NCBI GenBank assembly: GCA_002433485.1
Contig: DJIF01000142.1
Location: forward strand, 1-36,893
Source: Deltaproteobacteria bacterium UBA6601
GTDB taxonomy: Bacteria; Myxococcota_A; UBA796; UBA9615
Reading direction: 5' to 3'
DNA: 36,893 bases
Below the pieces are notes generated by a model that had not been told where the DNA came from, made no database searches, and was given only the letters and a program-made list of their open reading frames with translations. The position numbers were made by a program, and so were the translations under genes. Shown piece after piece: positions 1 through 8,432 of this stretch (position 1 is the first letter of the stretch; each line of letters starts with the position of its first letter).

Positions 1-873
1 TCACTGGTACTTCCTCTGCCGCTCCTGCTTGCCGCCTGTGTTGGACCGGAGCTTCCGCGAAATCCAAGGCTTCCCTGTGAGGAGGCCGAAGGCTGCACTC
101 CGGTCGCTCCGAGCTCGAACATTGACCTGGTTCAGGCGCTTGGGATCGACGATCCGCAGGTTGTCGGGATCACCGTCGCTCCTGACTCGGGCCAGCGCTA
201 TCTGTTGGACCGAATCGAGGGCATCTTTGAGCTCCATGACGACGGCTCAACCAGTTTGCTGCGCAGCAACGCTGAGTTGCCGGTACCTGAGTTTCTGCCG
301 CGTTCGCTGTGGACCGACTTCGTGGCCATGGGCGAGGATCGCTTTGCCATCACCGCTCTAAGCGATGGCTTTCTCCTGGACCTGCGCTCAGAAACCATGG
401 AGCAGTACTTCTGTTATGTGCCCGGAGACATGGAGCCGGAATTCAATCAATTGACCCAATCAGTAGCCTTTGATGCCAGCAACGGGGTGATCTATGCCCA
501 GCCGATCACCTTTGAGGATTGGGTCGAGGAGCGAACCCCTCTAAGTGCATCCATCGGCTCCTACAGCCTAGAGGGAGGTCAGCCTGTTGCCTGGTTTGAT
601 CTTGAGCTCAGCGACTTTCTTGCCGGCGGCGCCGCAGTCGATGCTCAGGGGCGCCTGCTGTTGGGTAAGGACAGCGACATCTTCCTGTTTGATCCAGCTC
701 ACCCGGCTGATCCTCGCCACATTCACCAGCTTCCAGCCGGTTCGGTTCTTGAAGGAGGCCTGATCGTTGACATTCAAGGACTCGCTGTCGATACAGCGCG
801 ATCTGAGCTGTTGGTTGTCGATGGTGCAAGCGACCAGATCATTATCGTTGAGCACCCTGCTCAAGGTCTGTGA
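1..873 (+). CDS. Secreted lipoprotein, beta-propeller-like, 5' end cut by window
   Basis: The frame is open from base 1 to the TGA at 871-873, so only the first few codons are missing. The visible N-terminus is a hydrophobic stretch ending in the lipobox LLAAC, which predicts a lipidated exported protein. The rest (about 275 residues) has short repeated beta-strand-like blocks such as GIYxQPIT and IQGLAVDTARSELLVVDG, which resemble NHL/SMP-30-type propeller blades; this is inference, as no catalytic motif is recognisable. A TTG at 205 could be called as a start but would discard the lipobox, so it is not the true start. The gene converges on the MopE-type lipoprotein gene. Specific function unknown. 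Confidence 0.7.
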   Translation, partial: SLVLPLPLLLAACVGPELPRNPRLPCEEAEGCTPVAPSSNIDLVQALGIDDPQVVGITVAPDSGQRYLLDRIEGIFELHDDGSTSLLRSNAELPVPEFLPRSLWTDFVAMGEDRFAITALSDGFLLDLRSETMEQYFCYVPGDMEPEFNQLTQSVAFDASNGVIYAQPITFEDWVEERTPLSASIGSYSLEGGQPVAWFDLELSDFLAGGAAVDAQGRLLLGKDSDIFLFDPAHPADPRHIHQLPAGSVLEGGLIVDIQGLAVDTARSELLVVDGASDQIIIVEHPAQGL

Positions 874-893
874 TCCTGGCTTGGGCCTGGGTT

Positions 894-914
894 GGGTGCG
901 GTGACACCGTACCC
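894..914. terminator. Hairpin between convergent genes, possible bidirectional terminator
   Basis: Arms 894-903 and 905-914 can pair over ten positions, including one G.T, around a central A. The effective loop is a few bases. It sits in the 51-bp gap between two convergent stop codons. There is no clear T-run on either side, so intrinsic termination is uncertain. Confidence 0.4.
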
Positions 915-924
915 GGCTCAGGGC

Positions 925-2070
925 CTAGCTGCAGTCGTACAGACTGATGTCATCGATGTAGACGCCCTCGCCACTGTTGTTGAGTTCATCCACCGTATCG
1001 AACAGGAATTCGATGGCAGCGTCCTCGCCACGGGTACCGGTGAAGTACAGGCTTTGCTCCTGCCAGCGCTGGTCGGGGTCGGTCACGCTGAAGTCGTACA
1101 GCGGCTTGATGCACTGCTGCTCCATGTGTGGATTGACGGATCCCTGGATGGAATCACCGACGCGGGCGCACAGCAGATCCGTATGCGAGCCTTCATCAAT
1201 ATCGGCCCAGACCCAGAAGTGGAGCTTCAGAGTCCCTCCGCCCAGCGTGCCGATGGGGTTCAGGGTCAAGGTACTGAGGGTGGTTCCACCGTCGTAGTCC
1301 AAGCTCCCGATGTCACCGAAGTAGAGGCTTCTAGTGCTTGAGTGCGCCTGATTTGTACTATATCCCCAGCTGTAGCCCTGAGTGTTGGTGAAGAAGCTCA
1401 GAAAGCCCCCATCAAAGCCAGCTTCCAGATTGTCCGAGAAGATCTCGGTGCAGTTCAGGTTGTCGGGGAAGGCTGCTGGTGGGTCTTGCGGTGTCTCCGG
1501 GCAGCTGGGGCAGAGGGTCACAGCGGGGTCGTTGTCGTCGCAGTCTAGGTGGTTGGGAAAGCCATCTCCGTCAGCGTCCACCGGGGGATCGATCAGGCCA
1601 TCGCAGTTCTGATCCGTCTCATCACCGCTCTGCTCGGCGGCGTTGGGATTCACCAGTGGATCTTGGTCGTCGCAGTCCACCGCAGAGCTGAACTGGTCCT
1701 GATCCAGATCGACTGCCATGCCGTCGATTCCATCGCAGTTTTGATCGATCTCGTCACCGAGGGGATCAGGAGCGCCGGGATAGGCCAGGGGATTGCGGTC
1801 GTCGCAGTCCACGGTGGCGCTGAACTGGTCTTGATCAACGTCGGTTGCGATGCCGTCCGTACCATCGCAGTTCTGGTCAATGTTGTCGCCAAACAGGTCC
1901 TCTGCGAGCGGGTGAATCTCGGGATCAGCTGGAGCGCAGTCTTCAGTATCGACAATTCCATCTTCGTCGAAATCGAAGACTGGATTGCTGATGGTGCAGG
2001 CAGTGCCGACCAGGGTCAGGGCGGTGAAGAGTGCGATTAACAGGTTGTTTGGTGTGTGCATGGCGGACAT
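925..2070 (-). CDS. MopE-repeat lipoprotein with C-terminal beta-sandwich-like domain
   Basis: The 381-residue product begins with a signal peptide and lipobox LVGTAC (Cys25), so it should be an outer-membrane or surface lipoprotein. Residues about 30-200 hold three and a half repeats of roughly 44 residues with DxDxDxF, DCDDxDPxxxPxA and DQNCDG motifs, the MopE-type putative metal-binding repeat. These acidic loops probably bind Ca2+ or another metal (inference). Residues about 205-381 contain aromatic and Gly-rich strands ending GVYIDDISLYDC, typical of jelly-roll adhesion or carbohydrate-type domains. ATG is used at 2070; a second ATG at 2061 is equally possible because neither has a clear ribosome binding site. 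It stands alone, 102 bp downstream of the TPR lipoprotein gene. Confidence 0.8.
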   Translation of the reverse strand: MSAMHTPNNLLIALFTALTLVGTACTISNPVFDFDEDGIVDTEDCAPADPEIHPLAEDLFGDNIDQNCDGTDGIATDVDQDQFSATVDCDDRNPLAYPGAPDPLGDEIDQNCDGIDGMAVDLDQDQFSSAVDCDDQDPLVNPNAAEQSGDETDQNCDGLIDPPVDADGDGFPNHLDCDDNDPAVTLCPSCPETPQDPPAAFPDNLNCTEIFSDNLEAGFDGGFLSFFTNTQGYSWGYSTNQAHSSTRSLYFGDIGSLDYDGGTTLSTLTLNPIGTLGGGTLKLHFWVWADIDEGSHTDLLCARVGDSIQGSVNPHMEQQCIKPLYDFSVTDPDQRWQEQSLYFTGTRGEDAAIEFLFDTVDELNNSGEGVYIDDISLYDCS

Positions 2071-2172
2071 ATACAGTGCGTTCTGCGCATGTCCAGGGTC
2101 GAATGGTCAAGCTTGCTGGAATAGAGCGTTGAAAACGTGCTGTTCCCGATGGTGTCTTGGCGGGATTTGCCC

Positions 2173-3591
2173 CTAGTTGCCGAAGCGCTGTGTCCAGGCT
2201 GGCTCTGCTGTTTCGGGGCCCGCCGAGAAGCCAAGATCCATAGCGCAGATGACCCTTGCCAACTCCTTGTCGCTGTTGCTGGCCGGGTTTTGATTCAGGT
2301 CGGTGTTCATGCGGTGCAGTTGACCATTTGTCATGCAGGCCAGGCGATGAACGAAGGCGTAGTAGCGGGGAAAACTGGTCTCGCTCAGCTTCATGCCATG
2401 CCAGGCGCGCAGAGCTGGCACTAATAAGGCCCGTGCTGACTGTGGTCTGCCGGCCAGGATTTCCAGCTGGGCGAGGCCAACTGCAGGTCCGGGGTTCTCG
2501 GGTTGCTCCGCTGCAGCTCCCTGAAACAGCTTTCTTGCCGCCTCATCGCGTTCGGAGAACATCAACAGGAAGCCGCGCATCACCTGGAGTTCTGGGTTCT
2601 TTGTAGTCGGGCCTGCTGCTTCAATGGCTTGCAGGGCTGTGCTGTAGTCGTCCCTTTGGTAGGCGTTCAGTGCGCTGTTCATCGCCCTGCGTGGATCGGC
2701 GGCTGTCATTCCGGGGAGGTCCGCCTCGCCGAGGGTCGCATAGAGTTGGCCCAGGCTCTGATAGGCACAGCCCCAGTGACTTCCGTCGGTTCTTACCGCG
2801 GCGTTTTTGAACATTTCCTCAGCCTCTTGATAGCGCCGTTGATGAAGAAATGCGCGGCCCAGGATGTTGCGCGCTCGGCCAGCCTCCAGTTCATCATCTC
2901 GCTGTAAGGCAAGTGCCAGGGCCCGCTCCGCGCTCATCATCGCTGCCTGGTGTTGGTCCAGGAGCAACAATCCTTCTCCCAGGCGGGTCAAGGCTTGCAG
3001 ATGGTCTGGCGCATGACCTACCAGCGCCTGCCAGGTCTGGACTGCCAGCTCGTCATTGAGGTTTTCCTGCAGCATTGCCAGTTGCCACAGCGCTGCGGTG
3101 TTGTCTGGCTTTGCCTGTACCGCCAGCTCAAGGACTTCGATAGCGGCCTCTACGCGGGCTCGCGAGCGACCATCGTCCAGCAGTTCCGGCTGGTTCTGAT
3201 TGCCACGATCTGGAGACGGAAAAGCGTCATCGGGGCTGTGGAATTCGTAGAGTAGAGCCAGCGCAAGATAGATGGTTGCCTTGTCTTTAGTTGCGGCAAG
3301 CTGGCCGCGCAATTCAGCTTCCAGGTCCCTGGCTGCGTTGAGCTCCATGTGTGAGGTACCAGCAGGCAGCAGGGCTTCGGCTGCGGCGAGGAGTTCGCGT
3401 TGTGCCAATCGGGGATCCGGCCCAGGGATCGCGCTTTCCTGATTGGCGTTTGGGGCAGCAGTGTGCGCCAGCCGCTGATGTTGAATTGCAGGGGGAGCCG
3501 CTGTCTCCGATGGAGGGGTGCTTGTGCATCCGGCGGTGCTGGTCAGGATCAGCAGCAGGCCGACCTCTGCGCCCCAGTACCGAGCTCTCAT
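2173..3591 (-). CDS. TPR-repeat lipoprotein
   Basis: The product is 472 residues. The ATG at 3591 overlaps the TGA of the upstream gene by ATGA, so the two are probably translationally coupled. It is also the start that leaves a proper signal peptide ending in lipobox STAGC (Cys22). A start 21 codons further up exists but would put charged residues before the signal. The mature part is Ala/Leu/Glu-rich helical repeats of about 34 residues, for example ALWQLAMLQENLNDELA, ALTRLGEGLLLLDQHQAAM and GRAFLHQRRYQEAEEMFKNA, typical of tetratricopeptide repeats. It is probably a periplasm-facing protein-protein scaffold. There is no enzymatic motif and the partner is unknown. Confidence 0.8.
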   Translation of the reverse strand: MRARYWGAEVGLLLILTSTAGCTSTPPSETAAPPAIQHQRLAHTAAPNANQESAIPGPDPRLAQRELLAAAEALLPAGTSHMELNAARDLEAELRGQLAATKDKATIYLALALLYEFHSPDDAFPSPDRGNQNQPELLDDGRSRARVEAAIEVLELAVQAKPDNTAALWQLAMLQENLNDELAVQTWQALVGHAPDHLQALTRLGEGLLLLDQHQAAMMSAERALALALQRDDELEAGRARNILGRAFLHQRRYQEAEEMFKNAAVRTDGSHWGCAYQSLGQLYATLGEADLPGMTAADPRRAMNSALNAYQRDDYSTALQAIEAAGPTTKNPELQVMRGFLLMFSERDEAARKLFQGAAAEQPENPGPAVGLAQLEILAGRPQSARALLVPALRAWHGMKLSETSFPRYYAFVHRLACMTNGQLHRMNTDLNQNPASNSDKELARVICAMDLGFSAGPETAEPAWTQRFGN

Positions 3592-4409
3592 GTTGCGTCC
3601 AGGCGCCGCTCGATAAGGTCTTCGATCCAATGGCTGAGAACCTCGCGTATCCAATCGATGCGCCCGGGGATTGGTACGAAGCTTTCTTCATCGACCCACA
3701 GCTGTTGATTGAGCTCCAACTGAACGCCTGGAATTCCACGTGATGGTGAGGTGTGGGTGCGTACTCCGTATCCACCAGGAAAGGGGGTGTTGAGCGTGAT
3801 GCGTCTCTGGAGTTGGTTCTGCTGAGGCCCTGGTGGCAGGGGAATTTTCTGCATCCAATGGCCGAGTCGCTCCCCCGCATAGCGGCACAGACTGGGCGGA
3901 CAGCTTAGAAAGGGAGTTCCCGGGGTTGGGTTGCCGTTGGCGTCGCCCAGGTTACTGAGAACGGCGTCGGGTCTGGGTTCGCCGGGGTTGGCAGTGCGCG
4001 GTGGGGCGACCCCAGCCATGGAGTGTCCGTCAATGAAGAAGGCAGTCTGTGCATCGCGCACCTGGCGATTGACTTCTAGGTGGTAGGGCCGGTGGTAGCG
4101 TCGCACCCGTTCCTTGCGCTCTTCGTCGTCCGGCTCGTGGCCAGGTCGATACAAAGCCCGCAGATCGAAGCAGTCGATGGGCACCACGCCTCCTGAACTC
4201 ATCTGGTGCTCGGCGCGGTTCGGATCGACCAGATAGCGACTCCACTCAAAGTGGACGGCGCGCACATTGGGCAGGGCGTAGACTTTATCGGTGTCGACGT
4301 CAGAAAAGCGTCTTAGGTAGTCCTCGTTGACGTGGTCACCGAGGCGCTCTTGAAGCTCGGTGGGGAGTGCAGTGGCAGCATGGGGAATGGCGATTACCGT
4401 CCTGCTCAT
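3588..4409 (-). CDS. N-formylglutamate amidohydrolase family protein
   Basis: The 273-residue product shows the family pattern: an N-terminal IPHAA strand, a central FFIDGHSMAGVAPP (the D-x-H-S metal and catalytic region) and a late VQLELNQQLW segment. Family members hydrolyse N-formylglutamate to formate and glutamate, usually in histidine degradation. No hut genes are present, so the substrate here may differ. I chose the ATG at 4409, which immediately precedes the conserved IPHAA core. An ATG at 4487 would add 26 residues of low-quality sequence and run into the divergent gene. It shares ATGA with the downstream TPR lipoprotein gene, forming a two-gene unit. Confidence 0.8.
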   Translation of the reverse strand: MSRTVIAIPHAATALPTELQERLGDHVNEDYLRRFSDVDTDKVYALPNVRAVHFEWSRYLVDPNRAEHQMSSGGVVPIDCFDLRALYRPGHEPDDEERKERVRRYHRPYHLEVNRQVRDAQTAFFIDGHSMAGVAPPRTANPGEPRPDAVLSNLGDANGNPTPGTPFLSCPPSLCRYAGERLGHWMQKIPLPPGPQQNQLQRRITLNTPFPGGYGVRTHTSPSRGIPGVQLELNQQLWVDEESFVPIPGRIDWIREVLSHWIEDLIERRLDAT

Positions 4410-4492
4410 CGAGGAAGAATAGCGAATGGGCAAGCATGGGTCGCGGCTTTGCGGGCCAGCAACTCGGTCGGTTGATAGACTGTTCATCAGTA
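4410..4492. promoter_or_regulatory. Divergent promoter region
   Basis: This 83-bp gap separates the amidohydrolase gene (-) from the AAA ATPase gene (+), so both promoters must lie here or inside the gene starts. On the plus strand a TTGCGG about 18 bp before TGATAG is a weak -35/-10 candidate. No strong ribosome binding site precedes either start. Confidence 0.3.
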
Positions 4493-6856
4493 ATGACTTC
4501 CCAGACCCCCGCTACAGACTCCCTGCTGCTGCTTGCCATCTCGCATGTAGAGCTGTTGATTTTTGCTGAGCAGGATCGTCTTGAGAGTCGTGCTCGGGTC
4601 TCTTCTCCCGATTCGGTATGGGGTGCTTTTCTCGGTGACGCGGAAGTGGACCAGCTGGTTCAGGAGCCTTCAGCAGCGGGGTCCTCTGGTCCACTAGCGG
4701 AGACCGCTCTGGCCCTGCTGGAGGCGATCAAGGAGAGTCGGTCCAGGCTGGCTACTGCCCTTGCTGCTGGGCTTGAGGCGGCTGCTAACGGTGAGGCGGT
4801 GGGCCCTTTGCTGCGGCTGATTCGGGCTTTTGGCCTTGATTCTGTGGATGTGGAGCTGTTGTTGTTGACGCTGGCTCCAGATATCAATGCCCGATATCAG
4901 CGTGTATTCGGATTGTTGCGCGATGATTTTACGGCGACCTGGCTCAGTCCAGCGTTGGCGGCCCAGATTCTCTCGGCAGATCGTGAGCAGCGGCTTCGTC
5001 TGGGAGCTCGTTTTGCGCCCGATGCGCCACTGGTTCGCTTCGGCTTGATCCGTTTTGATCGGTCGCGCAGTGTGCAGGGCGCGCGAACAGCACGGCCCAT
5101 TGAGGTGGCGCCGCGCATTGCGCGTTGGATTCTTCACGCAGAATCTCTGGATCCGGCCCTTGATCCCTGGGCTTGGATTGAGCTGAAGGAGGGCGCTCCT
5201 GTCACTACAGCGAAGCCAGTCATGGCTTCGGTTGATGCGCTGCTCGGGGGGCTGGTCCCAGAGCATCAGCAGTCGGTCGTGCAGGTCCGCAGCGGGAGCA
5301 GGAGAGATCTTGTCGAGGCCTGTCGCTATCTTGCAGCTCGTCGCTCAGCGCCCTTGCTGGTGGCTGACTTTCAGCTCATTGAGACCCTTGGTCTGGAGTC
5401 GGCTGATGCTCGCTTTACCCTGGTACGGGAAGCTCGCTTACTAGGGGCCGTCCTGCTGGTCCTTCCGCCACTTGATTCTCAGCTTGCAGATGAGCTTTTT
5501 GCCGCGCTTTTAGTGGCTACCAGGGGTATGCCCCAGCCGTTGCTTTTCGCCGGCGAGTTGCGACCAGCAGCGGTTGCGATTCCCGGCTCCGCAGCAGTGC
5601 TTTATTTGCAGTTGCCGGTGCTGCAATTTTCGGAGCGGGTGGCTGCCTGGTCGGCCGCAATCTCTGGGCTGAAAAAGGCTAGCGGAGGTGGGAAGAAAGC
5701 TGCTGCACGCCTCGAGGAGCTCGACAGCGAGACCCTGGCGCGCCGTTACCGCTTTTCTACCGGTCAGATTGCTCAGGTTCTCGAAGTTGCGAGCCAGAGG
5801 GCTCTGTCGCGGGGCGAGACATCCCCTTCAGCTGCTGATGTCCTGGTGGCTTGTGGTCAGACCTTTCTGCCGAGTGCAGGCCCACTGGCTGAAACCGTAG
5901 CGGTTCGGCGAAGCTGGGAGGACTTGGTCCTGCCTGCGGATACCCGGGCGCTGCTACTTGAGGTTGTCGCCCAGGTGGAGCGTCGGGAGGAAGTCCTGGA
6001 GTCGGTGGGCCAAGCTCGGGTTCAAGCTGGAGAGCGTGGGGTCAAGGTGTTGTTTTCTGGGCCGCCGGGAACCGGTAAGACCCTCGCCGCCGAGGTTCTT
6101 GCCGGCGCACTTGGCTATCCGTTGTTGCGGGTGGACTTATCTTCGGTGGTTAGCAAGTGGGTTGGGGAGACCGAGAAGCAGCTTTCGCGTCTTTTTGATG
6201 CGGCTGAGCAGGCGCCTTGCCTACTGCTGTTTGATGAAGCTGATGCTCTGTTTGGCAATCGCTCAGAGGTCAACGACGCGCAGGATCGCTTTGCTAATCT
6301 TGAGGTCTCCTATTTGCTGCAGCGCTTGGAGAGCTTCGAGGGGGTTGCCGTCCTCACCACCAACATCAAGCGCAACATCGATGAGGCCTTTCTAAGACGC
6401 TTTACTGCAGTGGTTGAATTTCCTTTTCCTGAGGCTGCTGAGCGGCTGCGGATCTGGCAGCGGATGTTGCCCAGCGCCTATCCACTGGCGAGCGACGTCT
6501 CCCTTGCCGGGGTCGCTGAAGAGTTCAAGCTGGCCGGCGCGAACATTTGGAACGTTGCGGTTGCCGCCGGGGTTGCTGCTGCCGAATCGGAGGCCAGGGA
6601 GATCAGTAAGTCGATCCTGGCTCATGCGATTCGGCGCGAGTATCAAAAGCTGGGACGGAAGTTGGCGGCCTTGCGACCCCAGTTGCTGTCAAGCGAACAA
6701 CAGGCCAGAGAGGAACTTCCGGCCAAGCGCCTGCGCAGCCAGGCGATGTCAGCCGCCGAAGCGCGCAGGCTGCGCCAGCGCGAGGAGTCATTGAGGCCAG
6801 AGTCGACGGCTCAGCCTGGGCCCGAGGCTGCTGCCCGTGCTAAACCCACCGCATGA
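4493..6856 (+). CDS. AAA+ ATPase with degenerate first and active second ATPase domain
   Basis: The 787-residue protein has an N-terminal helical domain (about 1-270), a degenerate AAA-like domain (about 270-450) and a full AAA domain. The active domain has Walker A GPPGTGKT at residues 523-530, Walker B LLLFDEADALF with Asp581/Glu582, and a sensor/arginine-finger stretch TTNIKRNIDEAFLRRF. In the first domain the Walker A place reads GSRRDL and the Walker B place LLVLPPLDS, so it should not hydrolyse ATP. This layout resembles the ATPases found in extracellular contractile injection loci (Afp15/PVC15-like), but no tail or sheath genes are near. A charged tail follows residue 715. The ATG at 4493 was chosen because longer starts run into the divergent gene. 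The stop overlaps the next start by ATGA. Confidence 0.85.
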   Translation: MTSQTPATDSLLLLAISHVELLIFAEQDRLESRARVSSPDSVWGAFLGDAEVDQLVQEPSAAGSSGPLAETALALLEAIKESRSRLATALAAGLEAAANGEAVGPLLRLIRAFGLDSVDVELLLLTLAPDINARYQRVFGLLRDDFTATWLSPALAAQILSADREQRLRLGARFAPDAPLVRFGLIRFDRSRSVQGARTARPIEVAPRIARWILHAESLDPALDPWAWIELKEGAPVTTAKPVMASVDALLGGLVPEHQQSVVQVRSGSRRDLVEACRYLAARRSAPLLVADFQLIETLGLESADARFTLVREARLLGAVLLVLPPLDSQLADELFAALLVATRGMPQPLLFAGELRPAAVAIPGSAAVLYLQLPVLQFSERVAAWSAAISGLKKASGGGKKAAARLEELDSETLARRYRFSTGQIAQVLEVASQRALSRGETSPSAADVLVACGQTFLPSAGPLAETVAVRRSWEDLVLPADTRALLLEVVAQVERREEVLESVGQARVQAGERGVKVLFSGPPGTGKTLAAEVLAGALGYPLLRVDLSSVVSKWVGETEKQLSRLFDAAEQAPCLLLFDEADALFGNRSEVNDAQDRFANLEVSYLLQRLESFEGVAVLTTNIKRNIDEAFLRRFTAVVEFPFPEAAERLRIWQRMLPSAYPLASDVSLAGVAEEFKLAGANIWNVAVAAGVAAAESEAREISKSILAHAIRREYQKLGRKLAALRPQLLSSEQQAREELPAKRLRSQAMSAAEARRLRQREESLRPESTAQPGPEAAARAKPTA

Positions 6857-8100
6857 GATCTGTCGACACTCTTTTTTCGCCTCGCCTACTCCTCTTAGCG
6901 TTCTCCTGCGTCATGTTGTTGTGTGTCTCCTGTGGATCCAATCTGGTTGGTTCTGGTGGTGCTAATGACGATGACTCAGCGGCCCCGCTGCCGTTGCCCG
7001 ATCCCTGTGCGGGAGTAGCTCAGACTCCGGGGACTTCCGTGCGTCTTGAGGCCATAGCTAGCGGCTTCAGCTCACCGGTCCATATAGCGCATGCCGGTGA
7101 CGGTAGTGGTCGTCTCTTTGTGGTCGAGCAGAGTGGCCGAATTAAGGCTCTTGCCGACAACGGCGCTGGTACTGAGAGTACCTGGCTCGACATCAGCGAT
7201 CGGGTTCGTTCCGGAGGCGAACGCGGCCTTCTTTCGGTCGCCTTCCACCCCGAATTTACGAGCAATGGTAGAGCCTTTGTCTACTACACCCGCAGTGATG
7301 GTGATGTGGTGATCTCAGAGTTTCAGGTCAGCGGAGAACCTCAAAGCAGTGCTGCCTCGGCCAGCAGTGAGCGGGTCTTGCTGGTGGTCGATCAGCCAGC
7401 CGGGAATCACAATGGTGGGCAGCTGGTCTTTGGTCCTGACGGTTATCTGTACATCTCGGTTGGCGACGGTGGAGGAGCTGGCGACAACTTTGGTAACGGT
7501 CAGCGCAAGGACACCTTGTTAGCCAAGCTGCTGCGCATTGATGTCGACTCCGGTGATCCTTACGGTATTCCTGCTGACAATCCCTTCGTCGGTGACGCTC
7601 AGCACCGTCCTGAGACCTGGGCCTGGGGTCTACGAAATGCCTGGCGAGTGAGCTTTGACCGCCAGACTGGGCTCATGTGGATTGCCGATGTTGGTCAGAA
7701 TGCCTGGGAGGAGATTCACATTGGCGTGGCCGGAGCCAACTATGGCTGGCCTGAGATGGAGGGCAACCACTGTTTTAATAGCGGCTGCGATCCCAGCGCC
7801 TTTGAGCCGGCGGTCTGGGAATATCCGCATAGCGCTGGCATCTCGATCACCGGCGGCTTTGTCTATCGAGGCTGCTCGATGCCTGACCTTCAGGGACTCT
7901 ACTTCTATTCGGACTACAATTACTTTGACTCGCCGCTGTGGTCTCTGCGTTGGGACGGTAAGCAGGCCAGCGAAGGTCCGGCGACCCTCAGCAGTACCGG
8001 AGCCTTCGTCTCGTCTTTCGGGGAGGATGAGTCCGGCGAGCTGTATCTCTGCGATCACGCCGGAGGTCGCATCCTCAAAATGGTTCCCGCCGGGAGCTGA
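6853..8100 (+). CDS. PQQ-dependent sugar dehydrogenase (GSDH-type) lipoprotein
   Basis: The 415-residue product has a signal peptide and lipobox LCVSC (Cys27), then a short acidic linker (NDDDSA). Residues about 60-410 form the six-bladed glucose/sorbosone dehydrogenase propeller: SPVHIAHAGDGSGRLFVVEQ, GLLSVAFHPEF, GNHNGGQLVFGPDGYLYISV (His186 in the place of the catalytic base), WGLRNAWRVSFD and WIADVGQNAWEEI. Family members oxidise aldose sugars in the periplasm using PQQ and Ca2+, passing electrons to the respiratory chain. No PQQ biosynthesis genes are visible. The start overlaps the stop of the AAA ATPase gene by four bases and cutA follows after 11 bp. The exact substrate is unknown. 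Confidence 0.87.
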   Translation: MRSVDTLFSPRLLLLAFSCVMLLCVSCGSNLVGSGGANDDDSAAPLPLPDPCAGVAQTPGTSVRLEAIASGFSSPVHIAHAGDGSGRLFVVEQSGRIKALADNGAGTESTWLDISDRVRSGGERGLLSVAFHPEFTSNGRAFVYYTRSDGDVVISEFQVSGEPQSSAASASSERVLLVVDQPAGNHNGGQLVFGPDGYLYISVGDGGGAGDNFGNGQRKDTLLAKLLRIDVDSGDPYGIPADNPFVGDAQHRPETWAWGLRNAWRVSFDRQTGLMWIADVGQNAWEEIHIGVAGANYGWPEMEGNHCFNSGCDPSAFEPAVWEYPHSAGISITGGFVYRGCSMPDLQGLYFYSDYNYFDSPLWSLRWDGKQASEGPATLSSTGAFVSSFGEDESGELYLCDHAGGRILKMVPAGS

Positions 8101-8111
8101 GGCGAGTTTTC

Positions 8112-8432
8112 GTGTCGTTGCGCGTTGTTCTGTGCACCGCACCTGAGACTGAAGCGGCCGATCTGGCTCGTGAGTTGGTGACTCGCAGGCTGGCTGCATG
8201 CTGCAATATCGTGCCGGGCTTACGCTCTATTTACCGCTGGAAAGGAGAGCTCTGTGACGATGGTGAGGCCTTGCTCCTGATCAAGACTAGAGCTGATCGG
8301 GTAGCAGAGCTGAGCGCAGCTTTGGTCGAATTGCATCCCTATGATTGTCCGGAGGTTATTGCCCTGCCCCTTGAGGAGGGCGAAGGAAACCCGGCTTATC
8401 TTCAGTGGCTGATGGATGAGTCCAGCCCCTGA
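8112..8432 (+). CDS. cutA: Divalent-cation tolerance protein CutA
   Basis: The 106-residue length is normal for CutA1. The hallmark block CCNIVPGLRSIYRWKGEL and the C-terminal PEVIALPLEEGNPAYLQWL-like region are present. CutA forms a very stable trimer with a PII-like ferredoxin fold; it is linked to copper and divalent-metal tolerance, but its biochemical role is not settled. The start is GTG at 8112, 11 bp after the dehydrogenase stop, which leaves the first beta strand intact. Its 3' end overlaps the transporter gene by 17 bp, so it belongs to the same transcript. Confidence 0.93.
   Translation: MSLRVVLCTAPETEAADLARELVTRRLAACCNIVPGLRSIYRWKGELCDDGEALLLIKTRADRVAELSAALVELHPYDCPEVIALPLEEGEGNPAYLQWLMDESSP

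Noticed and set aside
1549..2040. Plus-strand frame inside the MopE-repeat gene with repeated peptides
   Set aside because: The repeats are the antisense image of the MopE repeats on the minus strand.
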